Positions 20,554 to 29,263 of a stretch of DNA of 64,000 nucleotides are shown one piece after another. The stretch is from Candidatus Tectimicrobiota bacterium (GTDB lineage: Bacteria; Tectomicrobia; Entotheonellia; Entotheonellales; Entotheonellaceae). The stretch's first letter is position 1. Each line of letters opens with the position of its first letter. The DNA lies in the NCBI GenBank assembly GCA_026005175.1, contig BPKO01000003.1:1-64000 (forward strand), given 5' to 3'. The translations under genes were made by a program, and so were the position numbers. The notes under the pieces were generated by a model. The model worked only from the letters and a program-made list of their open reading frames with translations. It was not told the DNA's origin and did no database searches.

Positions 20554-23500
20554 TCAGGTGCAGTAGCCGTTTTTGCGATCCCAGGCCCGCTTTTCAGGCG
20601 CGCGCTGCGCCGGGTCCCCGTAGCCACCCCCGCCGGCCGAGAGGCAGACGATGCGGTCGCCGGGCTGGACGATCACGCCGGTTTCTTTGGAGCGCAGCAC
20701 CCGCTCCACTCCCCCGGAGACGAGCTTGTAGAGGTGCGGCTTGCCCGGCTGGCCGCCAAAGAGACCATAGGGCGGCGTCACGGTGCCGTCGCCGGCGGTG
20801 TTGAGGCGCGCCGGCCCGGCGCCCTCATAGACCATGGCAAACGTCGCCCCCAGCCCGCCGCGCCAGGTGCCGTCGCCGCCCGAGTCCGGCCGCAACTCCT
20901 CATACTCAATGAAAAAGGGAAAGCGCTCTTCGGTCACTTCCACGCTGGGGCTGCGGATGCCGCCGGCGACGTTGATCTCCCCCACGCAGGACCAGCCATC
21001 ACAGCCATACGACGCCCCGCCGCCGCCGCGGGCAAAGAAAAAGTGCCAGATAAAGGGGCGGCCACGGCGCGGGTCGATGCCGGTGAGGGCAAAGCGCAGG
21101 CGCCGCGAGAAGCCGGCAGTGACGGCGTGCGGCACCGCCGGGGCCAGCGCTTTGAAAATGGCCTCGATGATCTCCTCGCCGCAGTGGTTGGTGCTCATGC
21201 ACACCGGCGCCGGCGGGTTGGGATTGACGATCAGCCCTTTGGGCGCGATGACGCGGATGGGGCGCATGGAGCCCTCGTTTTTGGGCACCTCGGGCGGCGC
21301 CAGGTACATGATGGCGGCGTGGGCCAGGGAGCGCGTGTTGGCGTAAGCGCTATTGATAAAGCCGGTCACTTGCGGGCTCGACTTGCTCAAGTCGATGGTC
21401 ATGGTGTCGCCGGCGATGGTCACCGTGGCGTGAATGGGAATCAGGGTCGCGCCAAAGCCGTCGTCGTCGACCCACGTCTCGCCTTCGTACACGCCGTCGG
21501 GCCAGCTGGCGATGAGCTGCCGGATCTGCGTCTCGGTGGCTGCCAGGATGTCGGCCACGCAGCGGCGCAGGCGCTGTGGGCCGTAGCGGGCCAGCAGCGC
21601 CTGCACGCGCCGCGTGGCGATCATCACCGAGCCGATCTGGGCGTGGAGGTCGCCCAGGAAGTTTTCCGGATGGCGCACGTTGGCCGCCAGCAGCTGCAGC
21701 ACGTCGCGCCGCGGCACGCCGCGCTCGTAGAGCTTCAGCGGCGGGATGCGCAGGCCCTCGTGGTAGATCTCGCTGGCCGCCGGGTTGTAGCCGCCGTGCG
21801 TCGCCCCGCCCACGTCGCTGTGGTGGGCGCGGTTGACGGCGTAAAAGAGCAGCTCGCCGTCGTGAAAAATGGGGGCAATCACCGTGATGTCGGGCAGGTG
21901 GCTGCCGCCAAAGTATGGGTCGTTGAGGGCAAAGAGGTCCCCTTCGGCGATCTCCTCGCCAAACGCCTCGCGCACCGCCTGCGCGGCCGGCGGCAAGGCG
22001 CTGATGTGCACGGGGATGCCTTCCCCCTGCGCCACCAGCTGGCACTCGGCGTCCAAAATGGCGGTGGAAAAGTCGCGGCTGGAGTTGAGGATTTGCGACA
22101 TCGAGGTGCGCAGCATCACCTCGGCCATCTCCCGGGCAATCGACTCCAGGCGGTGCTGCACCACCGCCAGGGTGATGGGGTCGGAGCGCTCCAGGCTCTG
22201 GGTTTCGGCCTTGTCCTTATCGAGGGTCTCCACCGCCACGTGCAGCTCCAGGCCGCCGAAGCGGTCCACGGTGACGCGGTCGTGCGCCTCGACGAGCACG
22301 GTGGTAAAGGGCGATTCCAGAATCGCCGGCCCTTCCAGCGCACTGCCCGGCCCCAGGGCCTCGGCGTCGTACACCGGCACTTCCTGCCAGGCGGCGTCGA
22401 GGTAGACGCGGCGGCGGCCTTTGAGGGCGCGGCCGGGGTCGGCAAGCGGCGCTTTGGGAGACAGGCTCATGCGAGGCAGGCGCCCGATCACCGAGACGCG
22501 CAGCGTCGCCAGGCGGATCTCCTGCTCCAGCTGCGCGTAAGAAAACAGCTCGCGGTAGCGGCGGTGGAAGTTGTCGGCCCAGGCGGCCAGCACCGCGGCG
22601 CGCTCCTGAGCGAGATCGGGCAACGGCACGTTGACCTCGTACACCTGGTCGAGGTAGCGCATGTCGGCGCTGCGCTGCACCTCGATGGCCGCTTCCGGTA
22701 TCCCCTGCGCCCGCAGTTTGGCGCGCCCCTGCTGCTCCATCTCCGCGAGCAACGCCCGCACCTGGGCCAGGTCGAGGTCCTCCAGGCTGGCGGTGTACGA
22801 GCGGGAAAAGTCGTACTGCAGGTCGGTGTTGAGCATGCCGTAGGCCGACAGCACCGGGGCGGCGGCCGGGACGTAGACGCGGCGGATCTGCAGCTGGCGG
22901 GCGACGCGGGCCACGTGCAGGCCGGCGGCGCCGCCAAAGGCCAGCAAGGCAAAATCGCGGGGATCGACGCCACGCTTGACCGAGAGCAGGCGAATGCCCT
23001 CGGCCATGGTGGTGGAGACCACGCGGTGGATGCCGGCCGCCGCCGCCACCGTGGACAGGCCCAGGGGCTTGGCCACGTGCTCGGCAATCGCCTGCGCGGC
23101 CAGCTCGGGGTGCAGGCGCTCGCGGCCACCGAGGAAATTTTCGGGGTCGAGGTAGCCGAGCACGAGGTTGGCGTCGGTCACCGTGGGCTGCCTGCCGCCA
23201 CGGCCGTAGCAGGCCGGCCCGGGGTCGGCACCGGCGCTCTGTGGCCCCACGTACAGGATGCCGCCAGCGTCAACGCGGGCAATGCTGCCGCCGCCGGCAC
23301 CCAGGGTGTGCATGTCGATCATCGGCACGGCGATTTTCCAGCCCGCCTCGAAGCGCTCCGTGGTAAGGTGCGGCGCGCCGTTTTCGATGAGGGCGATGTC
23401 GGTGCTCGTCCCTCCCATATCGAAGCTGATGAGCCGGGGCTCACCCAGGAGCTGGCCGTAGTAAGCGGCGCCGCTTACCCCACCGGCGGGGCCAGAAAGG

Positions 23501-24285
23501 ATCGCCTTCACCGCCAAGCGAATGGCGTCGGCGATGGGCGCCACGCCGCCGTGCGACTGCATGATGAGGAGGTCCTCCACATGCTGCCAGGCGGCCAGCC
23601 GCTCCCTAAGCCGCTGCAGGTAGCGTCCGAACACCGGCCCCACGTAGGCGTTGACCACGGTGGTGCTGACGCGGTCGAACTCGCGGATCTGCGGCAGCAC
23701 CTCGTGGGACAGGGAGAGGGAAAGGTCGGGGAAGGCCTGGCGCAACAAGGCGGCGGCGCGCTGCTCGTGTGCCGGGTTGAGGAAGGAGAAAAGGAAGCAG
23801 ACGGCCAGGGACTCCACCCCTTCTTGTCGGAAGTGGGCAATGGCCCGGGCCACGGCCGCCTCGTCCAGGGGCACCGCCACCTCGCCGTTCCAGCGTACTC
23901 GCTCCGGGATGCCCAGGCGCAGGTAGCGGGGCACCAGAGGCTCAAGGGGCGGCATGCGCAGGTTGTAGCGGTCTTCCTTCATGCCCTCGCGGATCTCGAG
24001 CACGTCGCGAAAGCCGGCGGTGGTTAGCAGCCCCACCTTGGCCCCTTTGCGCTCCACCAGGGTATTGGTGGCCACCGTGGTGCCATGGATAAGGAGCGCG
24101 GTAGCCGCCAGCAAGTCCGACAAGGAGAGGCCGTAAGCCGCCGCCACTTCCTGCAGGCCGGCCAGCACACCCTCGGAAGGGTCGTGGGGTGTGGAGTGGG
24201 TCTTGAAGTAGCGCGGTGGCGCGCCGTCCTGGACCACCACGAAGTCGGTAAACGTGCCCCCCACATCGACGCCGATTTTGAACAT
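20554..24285 (-). CDS. fused hydantoinase A-hydantoinase B (5-oxoprolinase-like)
   Basis: 1243 residues. Residues 1 to about 690 are HyuA: MFKIGVDVGGTFTDFVVVQ (actin-like ATPase loop), LIHGTTVATNTLVERKGAKV, SGPAGGVSGAAYYG, FDMGGTSTDIALIENG, MIDMHTLGAGGGSIA and SVKRGVDPRDFALLAFGGAA. About 700 to 1243 is HyuB: DPITLAVVQHRLESIAREM, FSTAILDAECQLVAQGEGIP, NDPYFGGSHLPDITVIAPIF and AHHSDVGG. The ATP-dependent family opens hydantoins or 5-oxoproline. Many bacteria use two genes; here both are joined in one frame without disruption. ATG 24285 follows GGGGGAGGAAAG. Two MaoC genes lie just upstream on the same strand. Substrate uncertain. Confidence 0.9.
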   Translation of the reverse strand: MFKIGVDVGGTFTDFVVVQDGAPPRYFKTHSTPHDPSEGVLAGLQEVAAAYGLSLSDLLAATALLIHGTTVATNTLVERKGAKVGLLTTAGFRDVLEIREGMKEDRYNLRMPPLEPLVPRYLRLGIPERVRWNGEVAVPLDEAAVARAIAHFRQEGVESLAVCFLFSFLNPAHEQRAAALLRQAFPDLSLSLSHEVLPQIREFDRVSTTVVNAYVGPVFGRYLQRLRERLAAWQHVEDLLIMQSHGGVAPIADAIRLAVKAILSGPAGGVSGAAYYGQLLGEPRLISFDMGGTSTDIALIENGAPHLTTERFEAGWKIAVPMIDMHTLGAGGGSIARVDAGGILYVGPQSAGADPGPACYGRGGRQPTVTDANLVLGYLDPENFLGGRERLHPELAAQAIAEHVAKPLGLSTVAAAAGIHRVVSTTMAEGIRLLSVKRGVDPRDFALLAFGGAAGLHVARVARQLQIRRVYVPAAAPVLSAYGMLNTDLQYDFSRSYTASLEDLDLAQVRALLAEMEQQGRAKLRAQGIPEAAIEVQRSADMRYLDQVYEVNVPLPDLAQERAAVLAAWADNFHRRYRELFSYAQLEQEIRLATLRVSVIGRLPRMSLSPKAPLADPGRALKGRRRVYLDAAWQEVPVYDAEALGPGSALEGPAILESPFTTVLVEAHDRVTVDRFGGLELHVAVETLDKDKAETQSLERSDPITLAVVQHRLESIAREMAEVMLRTSMSQILNSSRDFSTAILDAECQLVAQGEGIPVHISALPPAAQAVREAFGEEIAEGDLFALNDPYFGGSHLPDITVIAPIFHDGELLFYAVNRAHHSDVGGATHGGYNPAASEIYHEGLRIPPLKLYERGVPRRDVLQLLAANVRHPENFLGDLHAQIGSVMIATRRVQALLARYGPQRLRRCVADILAATETQIRQLIASWPDGVYEGETWVDDDGFGATLIPIHATVTIAGDTMTIDLSKSSPQVTGFINSAYANTRSLAHAAIMYLAPPEVPKNEGSMRPIRVIAPKGLIVNPNPPAPVCMSTNHCGEEIIEAIFKALAPAVPHAVTAGFSRRLRFALTGIDPRRGRPFIWHFFFARGGGGASYGCDGWSCVGEINVAGGIRSPSVEVTEERFPFFIEYEELRPDSGGDGTWRGGLGATFAMVYEGAGPARLNTAGDGTVTPPYGLFGGQPGKPHLYKLVSGGVERVLRSKETGVIVQPGDRIVCLSAGGGGYGDPAQRAPEKRAWDRKNGYCT

Positions 24286-24322
24286 CGCTTTCCTCCCCCG
24301 CCGCACCCGTTGCCGCGCCGGC

Positions 24323-24733
24323 TCAGTAGGCCAGACCGCTGGCCGTGCCCACGGTGGTCTTGTCGCCGTTTTGGTTTTCGCACCAGACCTCGACCACCAC
24401 GCGCGTGGCGCCATTTTCTGGCACCAGCTCGCGCACCACGCCGCACACGCGCAGGCGGTCGCCGGCATAGACCGGCTTGATAAAGGTAACCGCCATCTTG
24501 CCGCCTTTGATAAACCCCTCGCCCAGCAAGCGGGTCATGAGTTCGGAAATGTAGGCGGTCGACATCATGCCCTGGGCCAGGGTGGTGCGGAAGCCGCGCT
24601 GCCGCGCCCAGGCTTCATCGGTGTGGATAGAGCGCGGCCGCACCCCGGAGTAAGCATCTATCTGGCGCTGCGTCACCTGCTTTTCCAGCGGCGGCAGCAC
24701 CTGCCCCACGGTGATTTCCTTGGCCACCGCCAT
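24323..24733 (-). CDS. MaoC-like hotdog dehydratase
   Basis: 136 residues with the MaoC hotdog pattern: YSGVRPRSIHTDEAWARQRG, FRTTLAQGMMSTAYISELM (the hydratase-2-like helix), FIKPVYAGDRLRVCGVV and a final TASGLAY strand. Classical R-hydratases have D-x4-N/H-x4-H; here SIHTDEAWARQRGF keeps only part, so activity is uncertain. The ATG overlaps the stop of the upstream hotdog gene by one base (TGATG). The pair may form a heterodimer acting on an acyl-CoA. Confidence 0.8.
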   Translation of the reverse strand: MAVAKEITVGQVLPPLEKQVTQRQIDAYSGVRPRSIHTDEAWARQRGFRTTLAQGMMSTAYISELMTRLLGEGFIKGGKMAVTFIKPVYAGDRLRVCGVVRELVPENGATRVVVEVWCENQNGDKTTVGTASGLAY

Positions 24734-25168
24734 CAGCCTTCCTCCTCATCGCGAAAGAGCATTTGCGTAAAGCGGCCCCGCACCAGCACGGTGCCGTTTT
24801 CGTCCTCGGTGACGAACTCGGTCACCATATACTGCTTGCCGCGGCGCTCGTACTTGTCGATCACTTTGCCGCGCGAGCGCACGCGCATGCCGGGGCGGAT
24901 AGGCTCGAGAAACTCGAACTCCTGCTTGGCGTGCAGGCCACCGTGGACGGTGAACTTGGTATGGCGCAGGCGCAGCGCCTGGTTGCCCAGCAGCGTGGGA
25001 TGGGCAATGGGGGCCGCCAAAGGGCGAGTCGCCAAAAAACCAGGGATGGTCGTCGCCCACGGCAAAGGCGTACGTCTCGATATCCTCCGGGGTCACCACG
25101 TGCTCGCCGGAGACAAACTCTTCCCCCACCTGCAGGGTTTCGTAGGTTAGCTTGGGAAAGGCTTTCAT
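24733..25168 (-). CDS. MaoC-like N-terminal hotdog domain protein (one apparent frameshift)
   Basis: About 144 residues. It begins MKAFPKLTYETLQVGEEFVS and contains VTPEDIETYAFAVGDDHPWF, then IAHPTLLGNQALRLRHTKF in another frame, and FLEPIRPGMRVRSRGKVIDK. A five-C run near 25015 accounts for the shift; one fewer C restores GGP-IAHPT. ATG 25168 follows AAAGGAG. Predicted partner of the next MaoC gene. The intergenic region upstream separates it from the divergent amidohydrolase. Confidence 0.78.
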
Positions 25169-25318
25169 ACGCCCGCTCTCCTTTGGTGATCTTGGGACTT
25201 GGGCGGCATTGTAGGCGGCAGCAGCCGCCCGGTCAAGCCGCGGCCGGTTGACAGCCCGGGGGAGATGGGCTATAGCGAGGCAAACCCGGCTTGGACCGCC
25301 AGAGAAGGAGACGCACTC

Positions 25319-26542
25319 ATGAAAGACGGCTATCGCTTTGTCGACTGCGACATGCACATCATGGAACCCCCCGATCTTTTCGAGAAGTATCTCGATCCGG
25401 CGTTCAAGCACCGCATCACCACCCCGCTCAAGCCTTCCGAATCGCAGGGGACCGGCACCCGGCGCTTTACCCGCTGGCTCATCGACGGCACGCCGACGAG
25501 CTACGACGGCATTTTGTGCCAGTACAACCGCACGCGCGGGCCGCTGGTGTCGGCGCGCGCCAACACCAACGTGCTCTTTGCGCTTGAGCGCGGCTACGAC
25601 CCCGAGGCGCAGCTCATAGGTATGGAAATGGAGGGGATCGACATTGCCGTGCTCTTTCCCACCGCCGGGCTTTCTTTCTTGGCCCGCGACGGCATGGATC
25701 CGCAGCTGTCGCACGCCATCTGCCGGGCTTACAACGACTGGCTCTACGAGTTCTGCCAGTACAGCCCAGACCAGCTGAAAATGGCTGCCATGCTGCCGGT
25801 GCACGACGTCAACCTGGCTTGCCGCGAGCTGGTACGCTGCGTGGAAAATTACGGGGCAGTGGGTGCTTTTCTGCGTCCCAACTACGTCAACGGCCACTAC
25901 TGGCACTCCACGTACTGGGATCCGCTTTACAGCTTGCTCGAGGAGCTCCAGATTCCGCTGTGCTTCCATGAGGGCACGGGCTCGTACTACTCGCAAATCG
26001 AGCCGCGCTTTGGCGAAAACCGCTTCATGCGCCATGTCGCCAGCCATCCTACCGAGATGCAGCTGGCCCTCATCGCCATGATGCTGGGCGGCATTTTCGA
26101 GTTTTACCCGCGGCTGAAAGTGGCCTTCCTGGAGGCGCAGAGCTGGTGGGTACCGGGCTTGCTTGGCCGCATGGAGTGGGACTTGCGGCAGCACAAAGAG
26201 GCGGATGCACCTTACCTCAAGCTGTCGCCTTTTGAGTACTGGCGGCGCAATTGCTTCTCCGCCGTCGAGGGCAGCGAGCGGGAAATCGGGGCCATTGTCG
26301 AGCTCCTGGGCGGGGCAGAGACGCTATGCGTGTCGACCGACTTTCCCCACTTCGACTCCAGTTTCCCCAACGTGTCGAGCAACGTGCTCAACAACCCCAG
26401 CATCACCCGCGACATCGGTGGCGTTATCCTATCTGGCGGGGCCCGGCTGTACGGCTTTACCGAAGAGGACTTCCGCAAGGCCGACGCCGCGGCGGCCCGG
26501 CGCCGGGCCAAGCAAGAGCGGGCGGTGCCCGTGGGCGATTAG
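25319..26542 (+). CDS. amidohydrolase 2 family metal-dependent hydrolase
   Basis: 407 residues of the PF04909-type TIM barrel. VDCDMHIMEPPDLFEKYL supplies the first metal motif (a DxH variant of HxH). IDIAVLFPTAG, FLRPNYVNGHYWHSTYWDPL and IPLCFHEGTG follow, and CVSTDFPHFDSSFPN carries the late Asp. Members act as decarboxylases or hydrolases on aromatic or carboxylated substrates. ATG 25319 has GAAGGAG upstream. An extradiol dioxygenase follows 67 bases later, hinting at aromatic catabolism. Confidence 0.85.
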   Translation: MKDGYRFVDCDMHIMEPPDLFEKYLDPAFKHRITTPLKPSESQGTGTRRFTRWLIDGTPTSYDGILCQYNRTRGPLVSARANTNVLFALERGYDPEAQLIGMEMEGIDIAVLFPTAGLSFLARDGMDPQLSHAICRAYNDWLYEFCQYSPDQLKMAAMLPVHDVNLACRELVRCVENYGAVGAFLRPNYVNGHYWHSTYWDPLYSLLEELQIPLCFHEGTGSYYSQIEPRFGENRFMRHVASHPTEMQLALIAMMLGGIFEFYPRLKVAFLEAQSWWVPGLLGRMEWDLRQHKEADAPYLKLSPFEYWRRNCFSAVEGSEREIGAIVELLGGAETLCVSTDFPHFDSSFPNVSSNVLNNPSITRDIGGVILSGGARLYGFTEEDFRKADAAAARRRAKQERAVPVGD

Positions 26543-26609
26543 CCCCTTGACCGGCCAAGGGCGGTAGGCCATCATGGGGCTCCCGGCACTCAAGAGAGGA
26601 GTGTAACGT

Positions 26610-27524
26610 ATGGTCAGCGTCACCCAGCTTGGCTATCTTGGCCTCAACGTCAGTGATCTGGCGGCGTGGGAGCAGTTCGCCACCCAGATCCTCGGCTTGC
26701 AGGTGAGCGAACGTGAAGATCGCGCGCTCTTTTTGCGCATGGACGAGTACCACCACCGCTTTGTTCTCCACGCCCAGGGCGACGACGACCTTGCCTACAT
26801 CGGCTGGGAAGTGGCGGACGAGACGGCCCTGGAGGCCATGGCGGCGCAGCTGCAGGCCGCTGGCATCAGCGTGCGCCGGGGCACGCCGGCCGAGGCGCTG
26901 GCGCGGCGGGTGGCCGGCTTGCTCGTCTTTGCCGACCCCAACGGGGTGCAGACAGAAGTTTTTTATGGGCCGCTGATGCTCTACGACGTGCCGTTTGTCT
27001 CGCCGCGCGGCGTTTCCGGGTTCGTCACCGGCGAGCAGGGGCTCGGGCACGTGGTGATTGCCGTTGACGACTTCGAGCGCAGCCTGCGCTTTTACCGCGA
27101 CGTGCTCGGCATGCGCCTCAGTGATTTTGTGGTGCGCGAGCTCAAGCCCGACACCACGCAAAAAATGGCTTTCTTCCACTGCAACCCGCGCCACCACTCG
27201 CTGGCCTTCATGGCCCGGCCGCAGGCCAAGCGCATGTGGCACTTCATGCTGCAAACGCAGTCGCTCAACGACGTAGGCATCACCTACGACCTTTGCCAGG
27301 ACCACGGCATCCCCATTGTGCGCGGCTTGGGGCGCCACACCAACGACCACATGGTCTCGTTTTACATGCGCACGCCTTCGGGTTTTGAAGTCGAGTACGG
27401 CTGGGGCGGGCGCGAGGTGGACGACCGCACCTGGCAGGTCCAGGTGCACACGCGGGGGAGCATCTGGGGTCACCGCAGCCTGCAGCAGCCTGCCGCCGCG
27501 CCGGCAGGCGCTGCCACTTCGTAA
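26610..27524 (+). CDS. extradiol (type I) ring-cleavage dioxygenase, VOC superfamily
   Basis: 304 residues in two VOC domains. The N-terminal domain (LGYLGLNVSDLAAWEQFATQ) has lost metal ligands, as usual. The C-terminal domain has GLGHVVIAVDDFERSLRFY (H147), HHSLAF (H195/H196) and PSGFEVEYGWGG (E262), the 2-His-1-carboxylate Fe(II) site of BphC-type enzymes. These cleave catechols next to the hydroxyls. Length matches the 2,3-dihydroxybiphenyl 1,2-dioxygenase group. Upstream amidohydrolase and downstream VOC protein are on the same strand with short gaps. Confidence 0.88.
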   Translation: MVSVTQLGYLGLNVSDLAAWEQFATQILGLQVSEREDRALFLRMDEYHHRFVLHAQGDDDLAYIGWEVADETALEAMAAQLQAAGISVRRGTPAEALARRVAGLLVFADPNGVQTEVFYGPLMLYDVPFVSPRGVSGFVTGEQGLGHVVIAVDDFERSLRFYRDVLGMRLSDFVVRELKPDTTQKMAFFHCNPRHHSLAFMARPQAKRMWHFMLQTQSLNDVGITYDLCQDHGIPIVRGLGRHTNDHMVSFYMRTPSGFEVEYGWGGREVDDRTWQVQVHTRGSIWGHRSLQQPAAAPAGAATS

Positions 27525-27581
27525 TTCGGGGGGCCGTCCTGCCGGGCGGCCCCCGCAACCTCAGCGTCAGGAGGGCAGGCC

Positions 27582-28112
27582 ATGGCACATCCCTCTTCGC
27601 CGGTGCCGCCGCGCCGGCCACAACGGCTGCATCACGCCGCCTGGGTAACCCGCGACCAGGAAGCCACGCGCCACTTCTACGAAGACATCCTGGGCATTCC
27701 GCTGGTGGCCACCTGGGCGGAGAAGTCTCCCACAGGTCGCGCGTACTGCCATACGTTCTTTGCCCTTGAAGACGGCAGCGCGCTGGCGTTTTTCCAGTAT
27801 GCCGATCAGGACGAACACCCGGTAGAACTCCGCTCGCCCGGGCACCTTGCCTTTGCCTGTGACGCCGAAACCCAGCGCGCGCTTAAAGAACGGCTCGAAG
27901 CCCACGGGTATGCGGTGCGGCTTACCGACCACGGCTACTGCGTGTCGCTTTACGTAACCGATCCCAACAACCTGCAGCTGGAGTTTACCGTCGACCATCC
28001 GGAGGCAGCCCGCATTCAGGCCGAGCAGCAGGCGCAGGCACACGCGGCGCTGCGGCGCTGGTTGGCCGGAGACCGCACGCCGAACAACTGGCTGCGGCCG
28101 CATACCACGTAG
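27582..28112 (+). CDS. VOC-family (glyoxalase/dioxygenase fold) protein
   Basis: 176 residues, single VOC module. LHHAAWVTRDQEATRHFYED carries the first His, GHLAFACDAETQRALKERLE the second, and DPNNLQLEFTVDH the terminal Glu. A basic N-terminal tail (HPSSPVPPRRPQRL) and a 35-residue C-terminal extension flank the domain. It could be an extradiol dioxygenase, glyoxalase or isomerase. ATG 27582 after GGAGGGCAGGCC. Next to BphC-like protein. Confidence 0.82.
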   Translation: MAHPSSPVPPRRPQRLHHAAWVTRDQEATRHFYEDILGIPLVATWAEKSPTGRAYCHTFFALEDGSALAFFQYADQDEHPVELRSPGHLAFACDAETQRALKERLEAHGYAVRLTDHGYCVSLYVTDPNNLQLEFTVDHPEAARIQAEQQAQAHAALRRWLAGDRTPNNWLRPHTT

Positions 28113-28138
28113 CCCCCTGCTTGCGGCGGGAAGTTGCC

Positions 28139-28666
28139 ATGTGGAGACGTCTGAGCTTCGGTCTGGTGCTGGGACTTCTGGTAGGCACTGCGGGCGGTGT
28201 GGCACCGCTACCGCCGGGGCTGTCAGCCCTGGCGCGCCCCATGCCGATGCCCGACTTTCGCCTGCCCGATCTCAGCGGCAACCCGGTGCAGGCTGCCGAC
28301 TTGCAGGGCAAAGTGGTGCTCATCCGCTTCTGGGCCACCTGGTGACCGACCTGCACCGGCGAGATGCCCTCCGTGCAGAGGGTACACGAGGCGCTGCGTG
28401 GACAAGCCGTGGCAGTGCTTACCATCAGCATTGACGGCGGCGGCCGGCAGGCCGTCCAAGCCTACATGGCCAAACACGGCTTCAGCGTACCCACCCTCAT
28501 CGACAGCGGTATGCGGGTGGCACGGCAATTTGGCGTGCGCGGCGTGCCCACCACCTATGTCGTCGATCGCCGCGGCCGCATCGTGGCCAGCGGCTTCGGA
28601 CCGGTCGACTTTTCCCATCCGGCATTTTGGCAGCTGATCGAGGCGTTGCTGGACCAACCGGATTAG
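28139..28666 (+). CDS. probable selenoprotein: TlpA/ResA-like thioredoxin with in-frame TGA (Sec69)
   Basis: 175 residues if TGA 28343-28345 is read as selenocysteine. N-terminal signal (RRLSFGLVLGLLVGTAGG), then MPDFRLPDLSGNPVQAADLQ and KVVLIRFWATW-U-PTC, followed in the same frame by TGEMPSVQRVHEALRG, VLTISIDGGGRQAVQAYMAK and GVPTTYVVDRRGRIVASGF with the cis-Pro. Family members have WCPxC: the TGA falls exactly on the first, nucleophilic Cys, giving a UxxC site. A stem-loop follows at once. Predicted periplasmic disulfide reductase or oxidoreductase. ATG 28139 has a weak GGGAAG; a TTG six codons earlier is possible. Fourteen bases separate it from a second TGA-containing redox gene. The alternative, a nonsense mutation, is less likely given the position. 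Confidence 0.8.
28343..28378 (+). promoter_or_regulatory. candidate bacterial SECIS element of the TlpA-like gene
   Basis: Directly after the TGA, CTGCAC (28351-28356) pairs perfectly with GTGCAG (28373-28378). Inside, GGC (28358-28360) pairs with GCC (28366-28368) around the loop GAGAT. The apical loop starts with G, 16 bases after the TGA, within the window described for SelB-dependent SECIS elements. Folding done by eye. Confidence 0.6.
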
Positions 28667-28679
28667 AGGAGGAAAGCCC

Positions 28680-29240
28680 GTGCCACGTAAGTGTATGCTA
28701 GGGATGCTTGGCCTGTGTTGCTTGCTGCTGTTGGCAGCCAGCAGCAGCAAGGCGCTGCAAGTGGGCGACCCGGCGCCACCCTTCGCGCTGCCTGCGACCA
28801 CGGCGGACCGGATTGCCCTTGCCGACTTTCTGGGCAAGCAGCCGGTGGTGGTCTTCTTCTTTATCGGCGCCTTTACCAGCCTGTGAACGCAGGAAGCCCT
28901 GGCCTTCCAACTTGATCTTCCCAAGTTCGAGGCCTTGAACGCCCAGGTGCTGGGCGTGAGTGTGGACTTCAACGACGCCAACAAAGCGTTTGCCGAGAAG
29001 CTCGGCCTGACCTACCCGTTGCTCAGCGACGTGCGTCGAGAAATGTCACGTGCTTACGGCGTGCTGTACGACGATCCGGCAATGGCCAACGATCCGCGCA
29101 AGATCCCCCTCTACTTGCGCGCTAAACGGGCCTGGTTCGTCATCGACAAGGAAGGGATCATTCGCTACGCCAAAGTCACGGCTCCGGCAGAGTTCATCCC
29201 CAACGACGAAATCCTGCAGGTCTTGCAGGGGCTAAAATAG
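28680..29240 (+). CDS. probable selenoprotein: AhpC/TSA-type peroxiredoxin with in-frame TGA (Sec69)
   Basis: 186 residues if TGA 28884-28886 is selenocysteine. Signal-like N-terminus (GMLGLCCLLLLAASSSKA), then VGDPAPPFALPATTADRIAL, PVVVFFFIGAFTSL-U-TQEA, and after the TGA in frame LDLPKFEALNAQVLGVSVDF, AFAEKLGLTYPLLSDVRREM and RAWFVIDKEGIIRYAKV. Peroxiredoxins have FTxxCTxEA; the TGA is at the peroxidatic Cys. No resolving Cys follows, so a 1-Cys-type mechanism with an external reductant, possibly the neighbouring TlpA-like protein, is inferred. GTG start at 28680 after GAGGAGGAAAG. Selenoprotein peroxiredoxins are a known family. Confidence 0.8.
28884..28927 (+). promoter_or_regulatory. possible SECIS region of the peroxiredoxin gene
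   Basis: Two stems follow the TGA. GGAAG (28892-28896) pairs with CTTCC (28904-28908) around CCCTGGC, close to the TGA. AACTTG (28909-28914) pairs with CAAGTT (28922-28927) around a 7-base loop starting 28 bases downstream of the TGA. The second has a suitable distance but no G at the loop start. Less convincing than the element in the upstream gene. Confidence 0.35.
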
Positions 29241-29263
29241 CGTCGCCGCAGCGCTGCGCGCTC

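Noticed and set aside
20734-24027. A 1097-residue open frame on the plus strand
   Set aside because: It is antisense to the hydantoinase fusion, is rich in G, H, A and V as expected from GC-rich complementary codons, and has no motif.
28139-29240. Reading the TlpA-like and peroxiredoxin genes as pseudogenes truncated by TGA stops
   Set aside because: Both stops fall on the one catalytic Cys codon of each family, both frames stay intact afterwards, and a SECIS-like stem follows the first. Two chance hits at such sites are improbable.
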